Source: an uncultured Verrucomicrobia subdivision 3 bacterium
GTDB lineage: Bacteria > Verrucomicrobiota > Verrucomicrobiia > Limisphaerales > UBA8199
Reading direction: 5' to 3'
DNA length: 64,000 bases
Assembly: GCA_903913865.1 (NCBI GenBank)
Contig: CAIWMU010000141.1
Location: 27,481-91,480, forward strand
The notes below the pieces were generated by a model. That model had not been told where the DNA came from. It ran no database searches and saw only the letters and a list, made by a program, of their open reading frames with translations. The position numbers and the translations under genes were made by a program. How positions within the stretch are numbered: position 1 is the first letter of the stretch; every line of letters starts with the position of its first letter. Shown piece after piece: positions 28,471 through 36,642 of this stretch.

Positions 28471-29304
28471 TTACCTGCGCCGCCGACTCAGGGCCACAGC
28501 CAAGCCACCCAGACCCAAGATGCTCAACGTTGAAGGTTCAGGAATAAGCGAGACCACCACGCCGTCCAACATGGTTCGAGATCCGTTCAACACCGTATTG
28601 ACTGCGCCTTCGCCCACATAGAGTTTGATTTGTCCACTGCCATCGGCGGTCCAGTCACCGATGCCACATGCATACGACCCTGTGTAGTAAAAATAGCCTG
28701 CGATCGCAGAACTCGCCTTCGATTCCCATAGCAGGGTCCCGGCCGCCGTGTCGGAGAATGTGGTCAACGATCCGGCACTAGCGCCGTATGAGAAATCATA
28801 GCTGTTGATACCAACGTCGGTTCTTAGTCCATGCAGCAGGCCACTCGGATCGCTAACGGGATCAGAACGACGGCCCTCAGCCACAATTCTCAACCCATAA
28901 GAGCTCCCGGGAATCAATCCGCTGAGTGTCACGAAGAATGGGTTGTAGCTGGTGCCCAACACCGGTTGGATCGGAACGTTATTGGCATCCAAACCCGTTC
29001 GGCGATTGTTGTCTTCCACCATCTGACCGCCTACTTGCAAAGTGCTGTCAGAGGTGTCGTTTACGCTCCAGTTTACCATCGTACCTGCGACTTTCGTGAC
29101 GTCCTGCACAGTAATCCCCAAAGTGAGTGGAGAAATCGTGATGCTGTTGCGAGCTTCGCCCGTCGTGGTATCTCTGAAATTTAGAAATGTCCCTCCGGTT
29201 ATCGCCTCAAGATCAGCGGCCGTATAGGCGAACGCAGGAGTTGATACCAGACAAACCAGAATGCCCAGACTTGTTTGGTTGAAACAACGTATTAAATGTT
29301 GCAT
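28471..29304 (-). CDS. PEP-CTERM sorted extracellular protein
   Basis: The protein has 277 residues from ATG 29304. A TTG at 29325 is possible but adds only a polar leader. The signal peptide ends around STPAFA. The body is a beta-rich, Thr/Gly-rich secreted domain without a family I recognise. The C-terminus IPEPSTLSILGLGGLAVAL followed by SRRRR is a textbook PEP-CTERM signal: PEP motif, hydrophobic helix and basic tail. It is read by exosortase in organisms that make an exopolysaccharide coat. No exosortase gene is present in the window. The gene stands apart from the enzymes on either side, with 303 bases upstream and 139 bases downstream. Confidence 0.88.
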   Translation of the reverse strand: MQHLIRCFNQTSLGILVCLVSTPAFAYTAADLEAITGGTFLNFRDTTTGEARNSITISPLTLGITVQDVTKVAGTMVNWSVNDTSDSTLQVGGQMVEDNNRRTGLDANNVPIQPVLGTSYNPFFVTLSGLIPGSSYGLRIVAEGRRSDPVSDPSGLLHGLRTDVGINSYDFSYGASAGSLTTFSDTAAGTLLWESKASSAIAGYFYYTGSYACGIGDWTADGSGQIKLYVGEGAVNTVLNGSRTMLDGVVVSLIPEPSTLSILGLGGLAVALSRRRR

Positions 29305-29607
29305 ATTAGCATGCTTGCTTTCCAAGTGTTAGTTTTTGCGTGCTATCTCACGCTTCCGGTTGAGCAACAGCTCAGCATGGAGGTAAGGTTAGCAGGAGTC
29401 AGGAAGGGTGGACATGCGAACATCTGCAGAAAACTTGCGAAAAGAAACAAATCCTGCGGCACTCTTTAAAGCTTTCGGCTCAATCACAGTGCCAATGGTG
29501 AGCGCCGCCTCGTCCCGCCAATCTATGAATAGCGTCGGGCGGAATCGAGCACAGATGTGAGCAACAGGGAGCCTGGTCCGTAGCGTGTGGATGCGTTCAT
29601 AAGCCCT
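29305..29607. other. Intergenic region upstream of the PEP-CTERM gene
   Basis: About 300 bases between the kinase stop and the PEP-CTERM start. I see no gene, no convincing terminator and no clear promoter boxes. It presumably holds the PEP-CTERM promoter. Confidence 0.4.
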
Positions 29608-30747
29608 TCATCTTGTGATCAGGTGCTCCGGCCAGCAGTAACTCCCTGGCTTGATGGTCAGCAGCGGAGATCCGCCGCCAATCACCGACAAAGTCACCAC
29701 TCCGGGCGTTACTTCGGCCTTCACCGCCAGCCGGTGCCAACCCATACAACGCGCCAACGCGACAGCTGTCGCTCCCCCCTCAGCAAAAACATGCCCTACG
29801 TCAGCTTTCCCCAGCACTGCTTTCGCCACACAGACTAGATGCGTTGCCAGCAGTTCGGCAAGCGAAGGGTCGCTCACCTGGGGCAGCCCAACGTGGAGGA
29901 TTACGCGGGATTCCTGCTCCAAAGCAGCAACCACTCCTGACACAAGATCGGCAACGTCGGCCGCGTCAAATTCGCCAACATTCGCCAGTTTATCCGGTAG
30001 AGAAAACACCGGCACTCCGTGCTGGGCCTGGCCGGCCACGAAATTCCTCGTGGCTTCGCTTGCGCTGCCGCAGACGAACAACTCCCGCCCCCGTGTGTAA
30101 TGACTTTGCGGAGCAGTTGCTGACGGCTTCAACAGCGCTCCAAAAAAATCCGCGCCACCAGCCATAAGCCACTGTTGGCTTCGTAGCTGGGCCCAAGCGA
30201 AAATATCGTCCGCCCTGGCAACCTCACCAATAACAATCCCGCATTCTGGCAAAAGATCCCCGGGCTTGCCGAAGGAAATCGGCAGCCCCAATGGACTGGC
30301 GAGCAGTTCCAGCACGTTCGGAGACATGCGCGGGTGCTTCGGATCCCGGGCAAACTCCGTTTGGTGAATCAACTGACCGCGCACAAAGTATTGACCATTT
30401 ACGATCGTCCGTTCGCGTGAGGGATTGGCCGGAACCAGTAGTGCACCAAACAGGCCCAGTCGCTTGACGATAGCTTCGATCTCCTGAGTCACGTTGCCGC
30501 GCAGAATCGAATCCGTCTTTTTGAAAATCCAATCTGCGCCGCAGTCCTGGAGCATGCCAGCGGCTTTGGCGGCCCGTTTCCCGGCTTCGAGCGGATCGCA
30601 AGAACGCGAGTCGGTGTCCACACAGATAAGGTCCGCATCGCTGTCTTGTGCATTCCCGAGAGTAATCTCGGCACGCAACCCATGCCGCCACCCCACGGCA
30701 CCAATCTCAGCCGCACCGGTCAAATCGTCTGCTATAACGCCGAGCAT
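29608..30747 (-). CDS. dtnK: Four-carbon acid sugar kinase (DUF1537 family), D-threonate/D-erythronate type
   Basis: The protein has 379 residues from ATG 30747, which shares its A with the upstream TAA (TAATG), so translation is coupled. Family motifs are ADDLTGAAE (6-14), FKKTDSILRGN (75-85), PANPSRERTIVNGQYFV and the nucleotide-site segment FAEGGATAVAL near residue 310. The end KPGSYCWPEHL is typical of the family. DUF1537 enzymes phosphorylate C4 sugar acids such as D-threonate, L-threonate, D-erythronate or 3-oxotetronate at O4. A PdxA2 partner two genes upstream matches the known D-threonate/D-erythronate route to dihydroxyacetone phosphate. The exact substrate and symbol are inferred from that partner. 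The protein is slightly shorter than many relatives (about 420). Confidence 0.85.
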   Translation of the reverse strand: MLGVIADDLTGAAEIGAVGWRHGLRAEITLGNAQDSDADLICVDTDSRSCDPLEAGKRAAKAAGMLQDCGADWIFKKTDSILRGNVTQEIEAIVKRLGLFGALLVPANPSRERTIVNGQYFVRGQLIHQTEFARDPKHPRMSPNVLELLASPLGLPISFGKPGDLLPECGIVIGEVARADDIFAWAQLRSQQWLMAGGADFFGALLKPSATAPQSHYTRGRELFVCGSASEATRNFVAGQAQHGVPVFSLPDKLANVGEFDAADVADLVSGVVAALEQESRVILHVGLPQVSDPSLAELLATHLVCVAKAVLGKADVGHVFAEGGATAVALARCMGWHRLAVKAEVTPGVVTLSVIGGGSPLLTIKPGSYCWPEHLITR

Positions 30748-33554
30748 TATTTGATGATTCCCCTGGAAAATGTCACCTGGCTGATTTGCTTGCCGGAGGG
30801 ATCCCAGCACGTGGCTACCCCGTCACACATGGAATTGCGCCAGCTCGAGACAGACTTTCTTTGGCCGTTGGACCAGAATTGGATCCAGACCGCGCTACCG
30901 TCAGGACGGTGATCCCACGTCCATTCCACCTTGCCCGCGCGCGACCAATAGGTCTCCTTGCCCGTCTTGAAGCCCTTTCCGTAATTGGCCTCGCGCTGCT
31001 TCTGGCCGTTGTCATAATGCCACACCTCGGTGCCCTCCAGCAGGTAACGGCCATCAGAACCTTTGCCGGCCATCCAGGTCAACCTCGCCTCTCCGTTGGG
31101 GTGTTTTTCTATATGCGTTTGAACGTTGGCCAGTGCCCCGCCGGGGGTCGGTGCCATCGGGTCTGCGCACGTGGCGTGCGGGTCCAGAATCCAAGCCTCG
31201 TTCAGTTCGAAGTGCAGATTGGGACGGTTCATCGTGGTGACCAGGTGGATGACGCCGTTGGGGGCCTGTCGCGCGGCCGAATAGCCGAGGGTCGCGGATT
31301 CCAGTTTGCCGTCCTCATGCGACTGAGCGCCGAGCAACGGTTTGATCGCCCAAGTCTGGCCGTCGTCATTGGACAGGGCAACGTAGGATCCCCGCTCCCT
31401 GATCGTGCCCGGCTGCTTACCTTCCCGATCCTGGAAATCACCGGCGAAAAACAGCCGACCGCTGCCCAGCCGGAGCAGGCTCGGCCGCTGGTTGCTGGAC
31501 AGGGCCGCGAATGGAGTCCTGCTCTTTTCCCAAGTCTTGCCGCCGTCATGAGAGATGACCTTGGGCATGTAACCTTCGATGTTGCTGCTCTTGCCCCCCA
31601 TGCCGAGAATCGAGCCGTCCTTCAGCAGCGCATAGGTGGTATGGCGACCCGCGCTGCGCCCCCCTGTATCGTACCAGGTCTTGCCATCGTCGCGGCTTGC
31701 CCACAGCACCGAAGAGGCCCCGGCAGCATCACTGCCCACGTATATCGTCCCGTCCAGTCCCCGGAACGTGGTGTTGATCGGTTGCTTGGAATGCGGCCCG
31801 ATGGGGCTTGTAAATGCGGGAAAATGCACAGGCCCAAGCGTCGCGCCATTATCGGTGGACTCAACCCACTGGAATGGGAACGCCGAAGCGAGCCTTGGAT
31901 TACCCCAGAAGAGCCGCAGGACCCCCTTTTCAACCCAGAGCAGTGGAGCATGGTCGTTGACCATTGCGAAATCCATCCACGGGCTTGGCATGTCCCACTC
32001 CTCTGTGCCGAATCGCAGCCTCGCAGCGATCAGTGACACGCCCGGCTCGTATTCGCTGTAGGAAGTGTAAATCACCAGCAGCACATCTCCGTTCGGCAGA
32101 ACTTCCACCGCCGGGCTGTGGTTATGCTCGCGAAACGAGGGGTGCAGTCCTGCATCGTCCACAACCTTGCGGTCGCTGTTTTCGAGCGGCGTCGGCATCA
32201 TGTAGCGTTTGCGGAAGTAGGGCTTGGCCGGGTCGGGCCCTTGGTTGGCCATGCTGTTGTCTTGCCGCACGCCCTGCCGTGCGTAAGGAACTTCAATGTG
32301 CCGGAAGCGGGTCGCTGGCGCCGCCTGGACCACGCGGAAACCGATCAAGTGCTGGCCAGGGACTTCGGACGTTGCGCCCGTGCCCATGGCCACAACTCTC
32401 ATTTCCTGAAACCGGTCGTAAGAAATCGCTGAAGGCGCTACGATCTTCTTCTCCTGTCCGGCCCAGCTCCAGAAAAGGCGCATGAAAGCGTCCCCACCGT
32501 TCTGGGTGAACGTGATCTCCATTTCGTATTTGCGACCTCCCACCATGTCCACCGTGCCCACCGATGGTGTGCTTTTTTTGCTCCAGGCGCTAATAATCTT
32601 CTTCCCATCCACAATGACTTCCATGCCGTCATCGGCAATTGCCTCGAAGGTCACCAAACCGCTAACCGGGGCCTCAATGAACCCAAGAAAGCGGGCGGAC
32701 CACTGGCTGCCCTTGTCGAACTCGCTGTCCATTTTGCTGAGGTCGAGTTTGTTGATGACGAACTTGTCATGGGGTTTAGTGAGGTTGGGCTCGCCGAAAA
32801 AGCGCCCGATCATGCCTTGCGAGACAGTCTCCGCCGCGGGCTTAACGACCGCCGAACTTTTCCTCGCTCCGCTCTCGGCCGGATAGGCGGTGAAGTCGTC
32901 GCCCATCGAGCCGCGCGCACCGGAGCGGGCATATTCCGGTTTGTTCTCATCCAATCCCCCACCGCGGAAAACACGGGTGTTGCCCTGGTCTGCCCCAGCC
33001 GGATCTCTCTGGTCCTCAAGGGGGTATTCGCCATAGCGATCAAAGCACCATTCGCGCACGCCGGTGTGCATGTTCTTCAGCCCCCACGCATTGGCGGTCT
33101 CCGGCGCAGGTGGTTGATCCCCCGAGGAAAATTGAGTCACCGTGCCCGCCCGGCACGCATACTCCCACTCGGCCTCTGTAGGCAGGCGATAGGGCTTGCT
33201 TTCCTTCTGGCTGAGCCAATCGCAAAAGTTCATGGCATCCTTCCAACTGACGCCCGCCACGTAGGGATCGCAACCCGGCGTGCCCTCAAAACCCGGGCGG
33301 AACTTCTGGAATTGTTCCAGCGTCACTTCCGTTTCGGACATACGGAATCCTTCACCGATCGTAACCTTGTGGGCTGGGCGCTCATTCCAGTTGTCATCGC
33401 TCGTCTCCGACCCCATCGTGAAGCTGCCCGCCTGAACAAAAACCAACTTCATGCCGATCGAGTTGATTTTGGGATCGCTGGCAGCATGCGCTAGAACTAC
33501 AGAAGCCATCAGAACGGCCATGATTTCATTGACCACACTCTTAAACGAAAACAT
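30747..33554 (-). CDS. Secreted FGE-like / PA14 / sialidase-like / MORN-repeat fusion protein
   Basis: The protein has 935 residues from ATG 33554, with AAGG upstream. The longer frame to 33692 runs into pdxA and is rejected. Order: signal peptide (ends near AHAA), an FGE/sulfatase-modifying-like domain (30-235: GMKLVFVQAGSFTMG, RLPTEAEWEYACRAGT, MHTGVREWCFDRYG, VFRGGG), a PA14-like domain (about 245-385), and a tail IGFRVVQAAPA (404-414) that normally closes an FGE domain, so PA14 appears inserted in it. A BNR-type propeller follows (about 440-830, HNHSPAVEVLPNGDVL, ASRDDGKTWY, SHDGGKTWE). Last come MORN-like repeats (GTEVWHYDNGQKQREANYGKG). The active-site Cys pair of true FGE is not seen, so this half is probably a binding scaffold. 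Confidence 0.82.
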   Translation of the reverse strand: MFSFKSVVNEIMAVLMASVVLAHAASDPKINSIGMKLVFVQAGSFTMGSETSDDNWNERPAHKVTIGEGFRMSETEVTLEQFQKFRPGFEGTPGCDPYVAGVSWKDAMNFCDWLSQKESKPYRLPTEAEWEYACRAGTVTQFSSGDQPPAPETANAWGLKNMHTGVREWCFDRYGEYPLEDQRDPAGADQGNTRVFRGGGLDENKPEYARSGARGSMGDDFTAYPAESGARKSSAVVKPAAETVSQGMIGRFFGEPNLTKPHDKFVINKLDLSKMDSEFDKGSQWSARFLGFIEAPVSGLVTFEAIADDGMEVIVDGKKIISAWSKKSTPSVGTVDMVGGRKYEMEITFTQNGGDAFMRLFWSWAGQEKKIVAPSAISYDRFQEMRVVAMGTGATSEVPGQHLIGFRVVQAAPATRFRHIEVPYARQGVRQDNSMANQGPDPAKPYFRKRYMMPTPLENSDRKVVDDAGLHPSFREHNHSPAVEVLPNGDVLLVIYTSYSEYEPGVSLIAARLRFGTEEWDMPSPWMDFAMVNDHAPLLWVEKGVLRLFWGNPRLASAFPFQWVESTDNGATLGPVHFPAFTSPIGPHSKQPINTTFRGLDGTIYVGSDAAGASSVLWASRDDGKTWYDTGGRSAGRHTTYALLKDGSILGMGGKSSNIEGYMPKVISHDGGKTWEKSRTPFAALSSNQRPSLLRLGSGRLFFAGDFQDREGKQPGTIRERGSYVALSNDDGQTWAIKPLLGAQSHEDGKLESATLGYSAARQAPNGVIHLVTTMNRPNLHFELNEAWILDPHATCADPMAPTPGGALANVQTHIEKHPNGEARLTWMAGKGSDGRYLLEGTEVWHYDNGQKQREANYGKGFKTGKETYWSRAGKVEWTWDHRPDGSAVWIQFWSNGQRKSVSSWRNSMCDGVATCWDPSGKQISQVTFSRGIIK

Positions 33555-33570
33555 GTTTGCCTTACTTAAG

Positions 33571-34590
33571 TTAAAAAGTTGCGTTTTTGGCGCGACCCGC
33601 TGCGAGCCGGGCGGCGAAATGAATCGCGGAGTAAAGGCTCGCAGGATCGGCCTTGCCCTGCCAGGCAATGTCGAACGCCGTGCCGTGATCAACTGATGTG
33701 CGAATGATGGGCAACCCGAGCGTGGTGTTAACGCCTGTGTCGAACGCCAGCATCTTGAATGGAATATGGCCCTGGTCGTGGTAGAGACAAACGAACGCGT
33801 CGAACTTTTGGCGAACGCCGGTGGTGAACGCCGCGTCCGGCACCAGGGGCCCGGTCGCGTTAATCCCGCGTCGTTTTGCCTCGATCACCGCTGGTGCGAT
33901 GAACTCCTCCTCCTCACTCTGGCCGAACAAACCGTGTTCGCCCGCATGAGGATTCAAGCCACACACCCCGATGCGAGGCACGCGGCACAACATCGATTGC
34001 ATGGCTTCGGCCGTGAGTTCAATGGTGTTCAAAATCCGTTCAACGGACAGTTGGCCTGGCACCTCGTGGTAGCCGATGTGGGTGGTGACCATGCTGACGG
34101 TAATTTTGTCCGAGTAGAGCATCATGCAACTGCGCTTCGCGCCAGTAAGCTCGCTGAAAATCTCGGTGTGTCCGGGAAAATTCACACCAGCCAGGCGCAA
34201 AGCCTCCTTGTGGATCGGGCCGGTAACGACGCCGTCAACCTTCCTGGCGATGGCAGCCCGGATGGAGTGCTCGATGTAGCTGTAAGCCGCCCGGCCACAG
34301 GCGGGGGAAACTTTGCCAGGTTCGATCTTGTCCACGTCAAGATCGGTGCAATCGACGACAACGGGGGGGGGCGGAGTAGTAAATGAGTTGAATTCCGCCA
34401 GCGAGACAACCCGCTCGACTTTCGCGGCAAGGCCCTTTTCTACCATTCGCCGCAGTAGGCCGGCATCACCGAAGAGCACTGGCACACACTCGTCCAGCAC
34501 GCCTCGATCGCCCATTGCGCGCATGCAGATTTCCGGGCCGATGCCCGCTGGATCGCCCATCGTGAGTGCGAGAATAGGCTTGGCGTTCAT
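33571..34590 (-). CDS. pdxA2: PdxA2-type 4-phospho-D-threonate/erythronate dehydrogenase
   Basis: The protein has 339 residues, the normal length for PdxA. Motifs are TMGDPAGIGPEI, VTGPIHKEAL, FPGHTEIFSELTG, NPHAGEHGLFGQSEE and YHDQGHIPFKMLAFDTGVNTTLGLPIIRTSVDHGTAFDIA. The metal-binding His residues are H171, H215 and H271. PdxA proper makes the pyridoxal precursor from 4-phosphohydroxythreonine. PdxA2 paralogues use the same chemistry, NAD-dependent oxidation and decarboxylation, on 4-phospho-D-threonate or erythronate to give dihydroxyacetone phosphate. The same-operon DUF1537 kinase strongly favours PdxA2. Start ATG 34590 overlaps the aldolase stop by four bases. Sequence alone does not fully exclude the biosynthetic role. 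Confidence 0.85.
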   Translation of the reverse strand: MNAKPILALTMGDPAGIGPEICMRAMGDRGVLDECVPVLFGDAGLLRRMVEKGLAAKVERVVSLAEFNSFTTPPPPVVVDCTDLDVDKIEPGKVSPACGRAAYSYIEHSIRAAIARKVDGVVTGPIHKEALRLAGVNFPGHTEIFSELTGAKRSCMMLYSDKITVSMVTTHIGYHEVPGQLSVERILNTIELTAEAMQSMLCRVPRIGVCGLNPHAGEHGLFGQSEEEEFIAPAVIEAKRRGINATGPLVPDAAFTTGVRQKFDAFVCLYHDQGHIPFKMLAFDTGVNTTLGLPIIRTSVDHGTAFDIAWQGKADPASLYSAIHFAARLAAGRAKNATF

Positions 34591-35495
34591 GGCAGATGCA
34601 GTTTCTCCAACTCACCGCGCAACACCTCGACTTCAGTCGCCGCCATAGGTAAAAGTGGCAAAAAGACTTCCGAAGAGCAGATACCACGAATCTGGAGCAT
34701 GGCCTTCAATGCGGAGATCGATTGGGCGAGCGTCCGACCCTTCTGATACACCGCCGCGACCTCGGCCTGGCGTGCGGCGATGGCATCCACTGCGGCCCAG
34801 TCGTGGCGACGAGCGGCGGTGACTTGCTGCTGGCAGGCCTGGGGAATTAGATTCCCAACACTCGGCACAATGCCGTCCGCGCCGGACCTCAACCCTTGCG
34901 CCATGAGCGCACCGACACCTATGAAAATCGAAAAATCCGGACGTCCCCCGAAGCGCCGGAGCAGCTCCTCATGACGCTTGGGATCATTTTCAGAATCCTT
35001 GATACCGACCAGACTTGGGTGGCCGACCAATTCTCCGATAACCTCAAGCGGGATGGAGACGCGCGTGGTGAGTGGAATGTTGTAGAGTACCACCGGGCCG
35101 GGAGCGGCGTCGAGCAACGTGCGAAACCAGACCTCCAACTCCACCGGACGTGCCGGGAAATAAAAGGGTGGCAGCACGGCAATGACTTCAGCCCCCGCAG
35201 CAATGTATTCCCGGGCGCTCGCGATAGTGTCTGCCAGAGAATTCTCTGCAACATTGGCATAGATGACTAGGCGTCCGCGCGCCGTAAGAACGACGTGTTC
35301 AAGGAGCCGGAGTCGAAGCGTCCGTGGAATACACGGACCTTCGCCGGTGGTTCCAAGGATCAGCAATCCTTCCACACCACCACTAATCTGAGATTCGATC
35401 AGGCGATCGAGCGCGGCGAAATCCAGCTGCCCGCCGGACGTAATAGGCGTAACAAGCGGCACGACCGCTCCACCGAGTTTGATGGGTTTGATCAT
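34587..35495 (-). CDS. DapA/NanA-family class I aldolase
   Basis: The protein has 302 residues from ATG 35495, placed just after the upstream stop. An upstream in-frame start at 35522 would overlap that gene. Family landmarks are LGTTGEG (48-53) for the pyruvate carboxylate, Y138 in VLYNIP and the Schiff-base lysine K166 in LVGIKDSEND. The family covers dihydrodipicolinate synthase, N-acetylneuraminate lyase and 2-keto-3-deoxy sugar-acid aldolases, all of which add or remove pyruvate. The neighbours (symporter, YhcH, alcohol dehydrogenase, C4 acid-sugar kinase) argue for cleavage of a 3-deoxy-2-keto sugar acid, not for lysine synthesis. The exact substrate cannot be read from the visible motifs. 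Confidence 0.87.
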   Translation of the reverse strand: MIKPIKLGGAVVPLVTPITSGGQLDFAALDRLIESQISGGVEGLLILGTTGEGPCIPRTLRLRLLEHVVLTARGRLVIYANVAENSLADTIASAREYIAAGAEVIAVLPPFYFPARPVELEVWFRTLLDAAPGPVVLYNIPLTTRVSIPLEVIGELVGHPSLVGIKDSENDPKRHEELLRRFGGRPDFSIFIGVGALMAQGLRSGADGIVPSVGNLIPQACQQQVTAARRHDWAAVDAIAARQAEVAAVYQKGRTLAQSISALKAMLQIRGICSSEVFLPLLPMAATEVEVLRGELEKLHLP

Positions 35496-35496
35496 T

Positions 35497-36642
35497 TCAG
35501 TAGGCAGTCTCATAAATTGCAACCGCGTCAGCCTCAGTCACAGGGCGAACATTATTCTTTAGCAAACGGGTGACCTGCAGGGCGGCCTTGGCCATCTGCG
35601 GGATCGCGTCACGCGGGATGCTTAGCTCTGAAAGCGTTTGCGGCACTCCACAGTCGCGGGACAGTTGCGCCAAGCACTCCACACCACGTTCCGCAGTGAC
35701 TACTGCATTCGCGCAGGGTGGCACGCCCAGTGACAGCGACACTTCCGCGTAACGTTCCGCCGCAGCAGGAGCGTTGAAGCGAATAACATGCGGCAACAGC
35801 AGGGAGTTGGCGACGCCGTGCGCAACATGAAACCGTCCACCGAGCGGGTAGGACAGCGCATGCACGGCACCAGTGTTCACCGGGCCGAGGCAAAGCCCGC
35901 CATAGAAACTGCCGAGCGCCAGGGCACCACGGGCTTCCAGATCATTTCCATCGCGCACTGCGCGCAGCAGATTCGCGGAGATGAGGCGGATGCCTTGCAG
36001 CGCATAAACATCCACCACTGGATGCGCGAACTTGTTGGCGTAGGCTTCGATGCAATGTGTGAGCGCATCGAGGCCCGTTGCCGCTGTGACGGCGGCCGGA
36101 ACGGAGAGGGTGAGCCTCGGATCTATGAACACCGCGTCCGGCACGAGATACGGGCTCACGACGCCCTTTTTCAATTCATCGCCTTCATCGAGGAGAATCG
36201 CGTTCGGCGAGACCTCCGCTCCCGTGCCGGCGGTTGTCGGCAGGCAGACGAGCGGGAGGACGCGGCTGGCGAGGAGATTGATGCCGAACACCTCAGAAGT
36301 GCTCTGCTTTCCGTATGTGAGCGCCGCGACGAGTTTGGCGACATCAATCGCGCTCCCGCCTCCAATTCCGAGGACTGCTTCGATGCTCTCATTTCGCCCA
36401 ACGGCGAGAGCTTCCTCAAACGTCTGGCGGGTCGGTTCTCGATCGATCATCAGCGATCGAACGACGGCAACTCCTACTTTCGCCAACGCCTCCAGCACAC
36501 CAGTCAGCATTGGCAGAACGGGCGAGCTCGACACCAGCAGGACACGTTTCGCGCCACGTTGCGCGAGGAATTCGGCGCATTGCGGCGCACAGCCGTCGCC
36601 GATCACTATGCGGGCCGGTTGCAGCAGGGTAACGATATTCAT
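35497..36642 (-). CDS. Iron-containing (group III) alcohol dehydrogenase
   Basis: The protein has 381 residues from ATG 36642. The frame is open to 37062 but that extension is antisense-like shadow of the symporter gene and is rejected. The nucleotide loop is GIGGGSAIDVAK (92-103), with the CLPTTAGTGAEVSPNAI segment after it. Metal ligands expected for the family are D192 and H196 (TGLDALTHCIEAY), H261 and H275 (HALSYPLGGRFHVAHG). It would interconvert a small aldehyde or semialdehyde and an alcohol with NAD(P)H. Start and stop overlap or abut the neighbours (ATGA with the symporter, one base before the aldolase ATG). In this operon its likely role is to reduce the aldehyde released by the aldolase. 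Confidence 0.9.
   Translation of the reverse strand: MNIVTLLQPARIVIGDGCAPQCAEFLAQRGAKRVLLVSSSPVLPMLTGVLEALAKVGVAVVRSLMIDREPTRQTFEEALAVGRNESIEAVLGIGGGSAIDVAKLVAALTYGKQSTSEVFGINLLASRVLPLVCLPTTAGTGAEVSPNAILLDEGDELKKGVVSPYLVPDAVFIDPRLTLSVPAAVTAATGLDALTHCIEAYANKFAHPVVDVYALQGIRLISANLLRAVRDGNDLEARGALALGSFYGGLCLGPVNTGAVHALSYPLGGRFHVAHGVANSLLLPHVIRFNAPAAAERYAEVSLSLGVPPCANAVVTAERGVECLAQLSRDCGVPQTLSELSIPRDAIPQMAKAALQVTRLLKNNVRPVTEADAVAIYETAY

Noticed and set aside
30747..33554. Active formylglycine-generating enzyme for sulfatase maturation
   Set aside because: The catalytic Cys pair is not visible and no sulfatase gene lies in the window.
33571..34590. Biosynthetic pdxA for pyridoxal phosphate
   Set aside because: Motifs alone allow it, but the same operon carries the DUF1537 kinase and sugar-acid genes and no other vitamin B6 gene, which favours PdxA2.
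34587..35495. Dihydrodipicolinate synthase of lysine synthesis
   Set aside because: No lysine-pathway neighbours. The gene is tightly coupled to sugar-acid catabolic genes.
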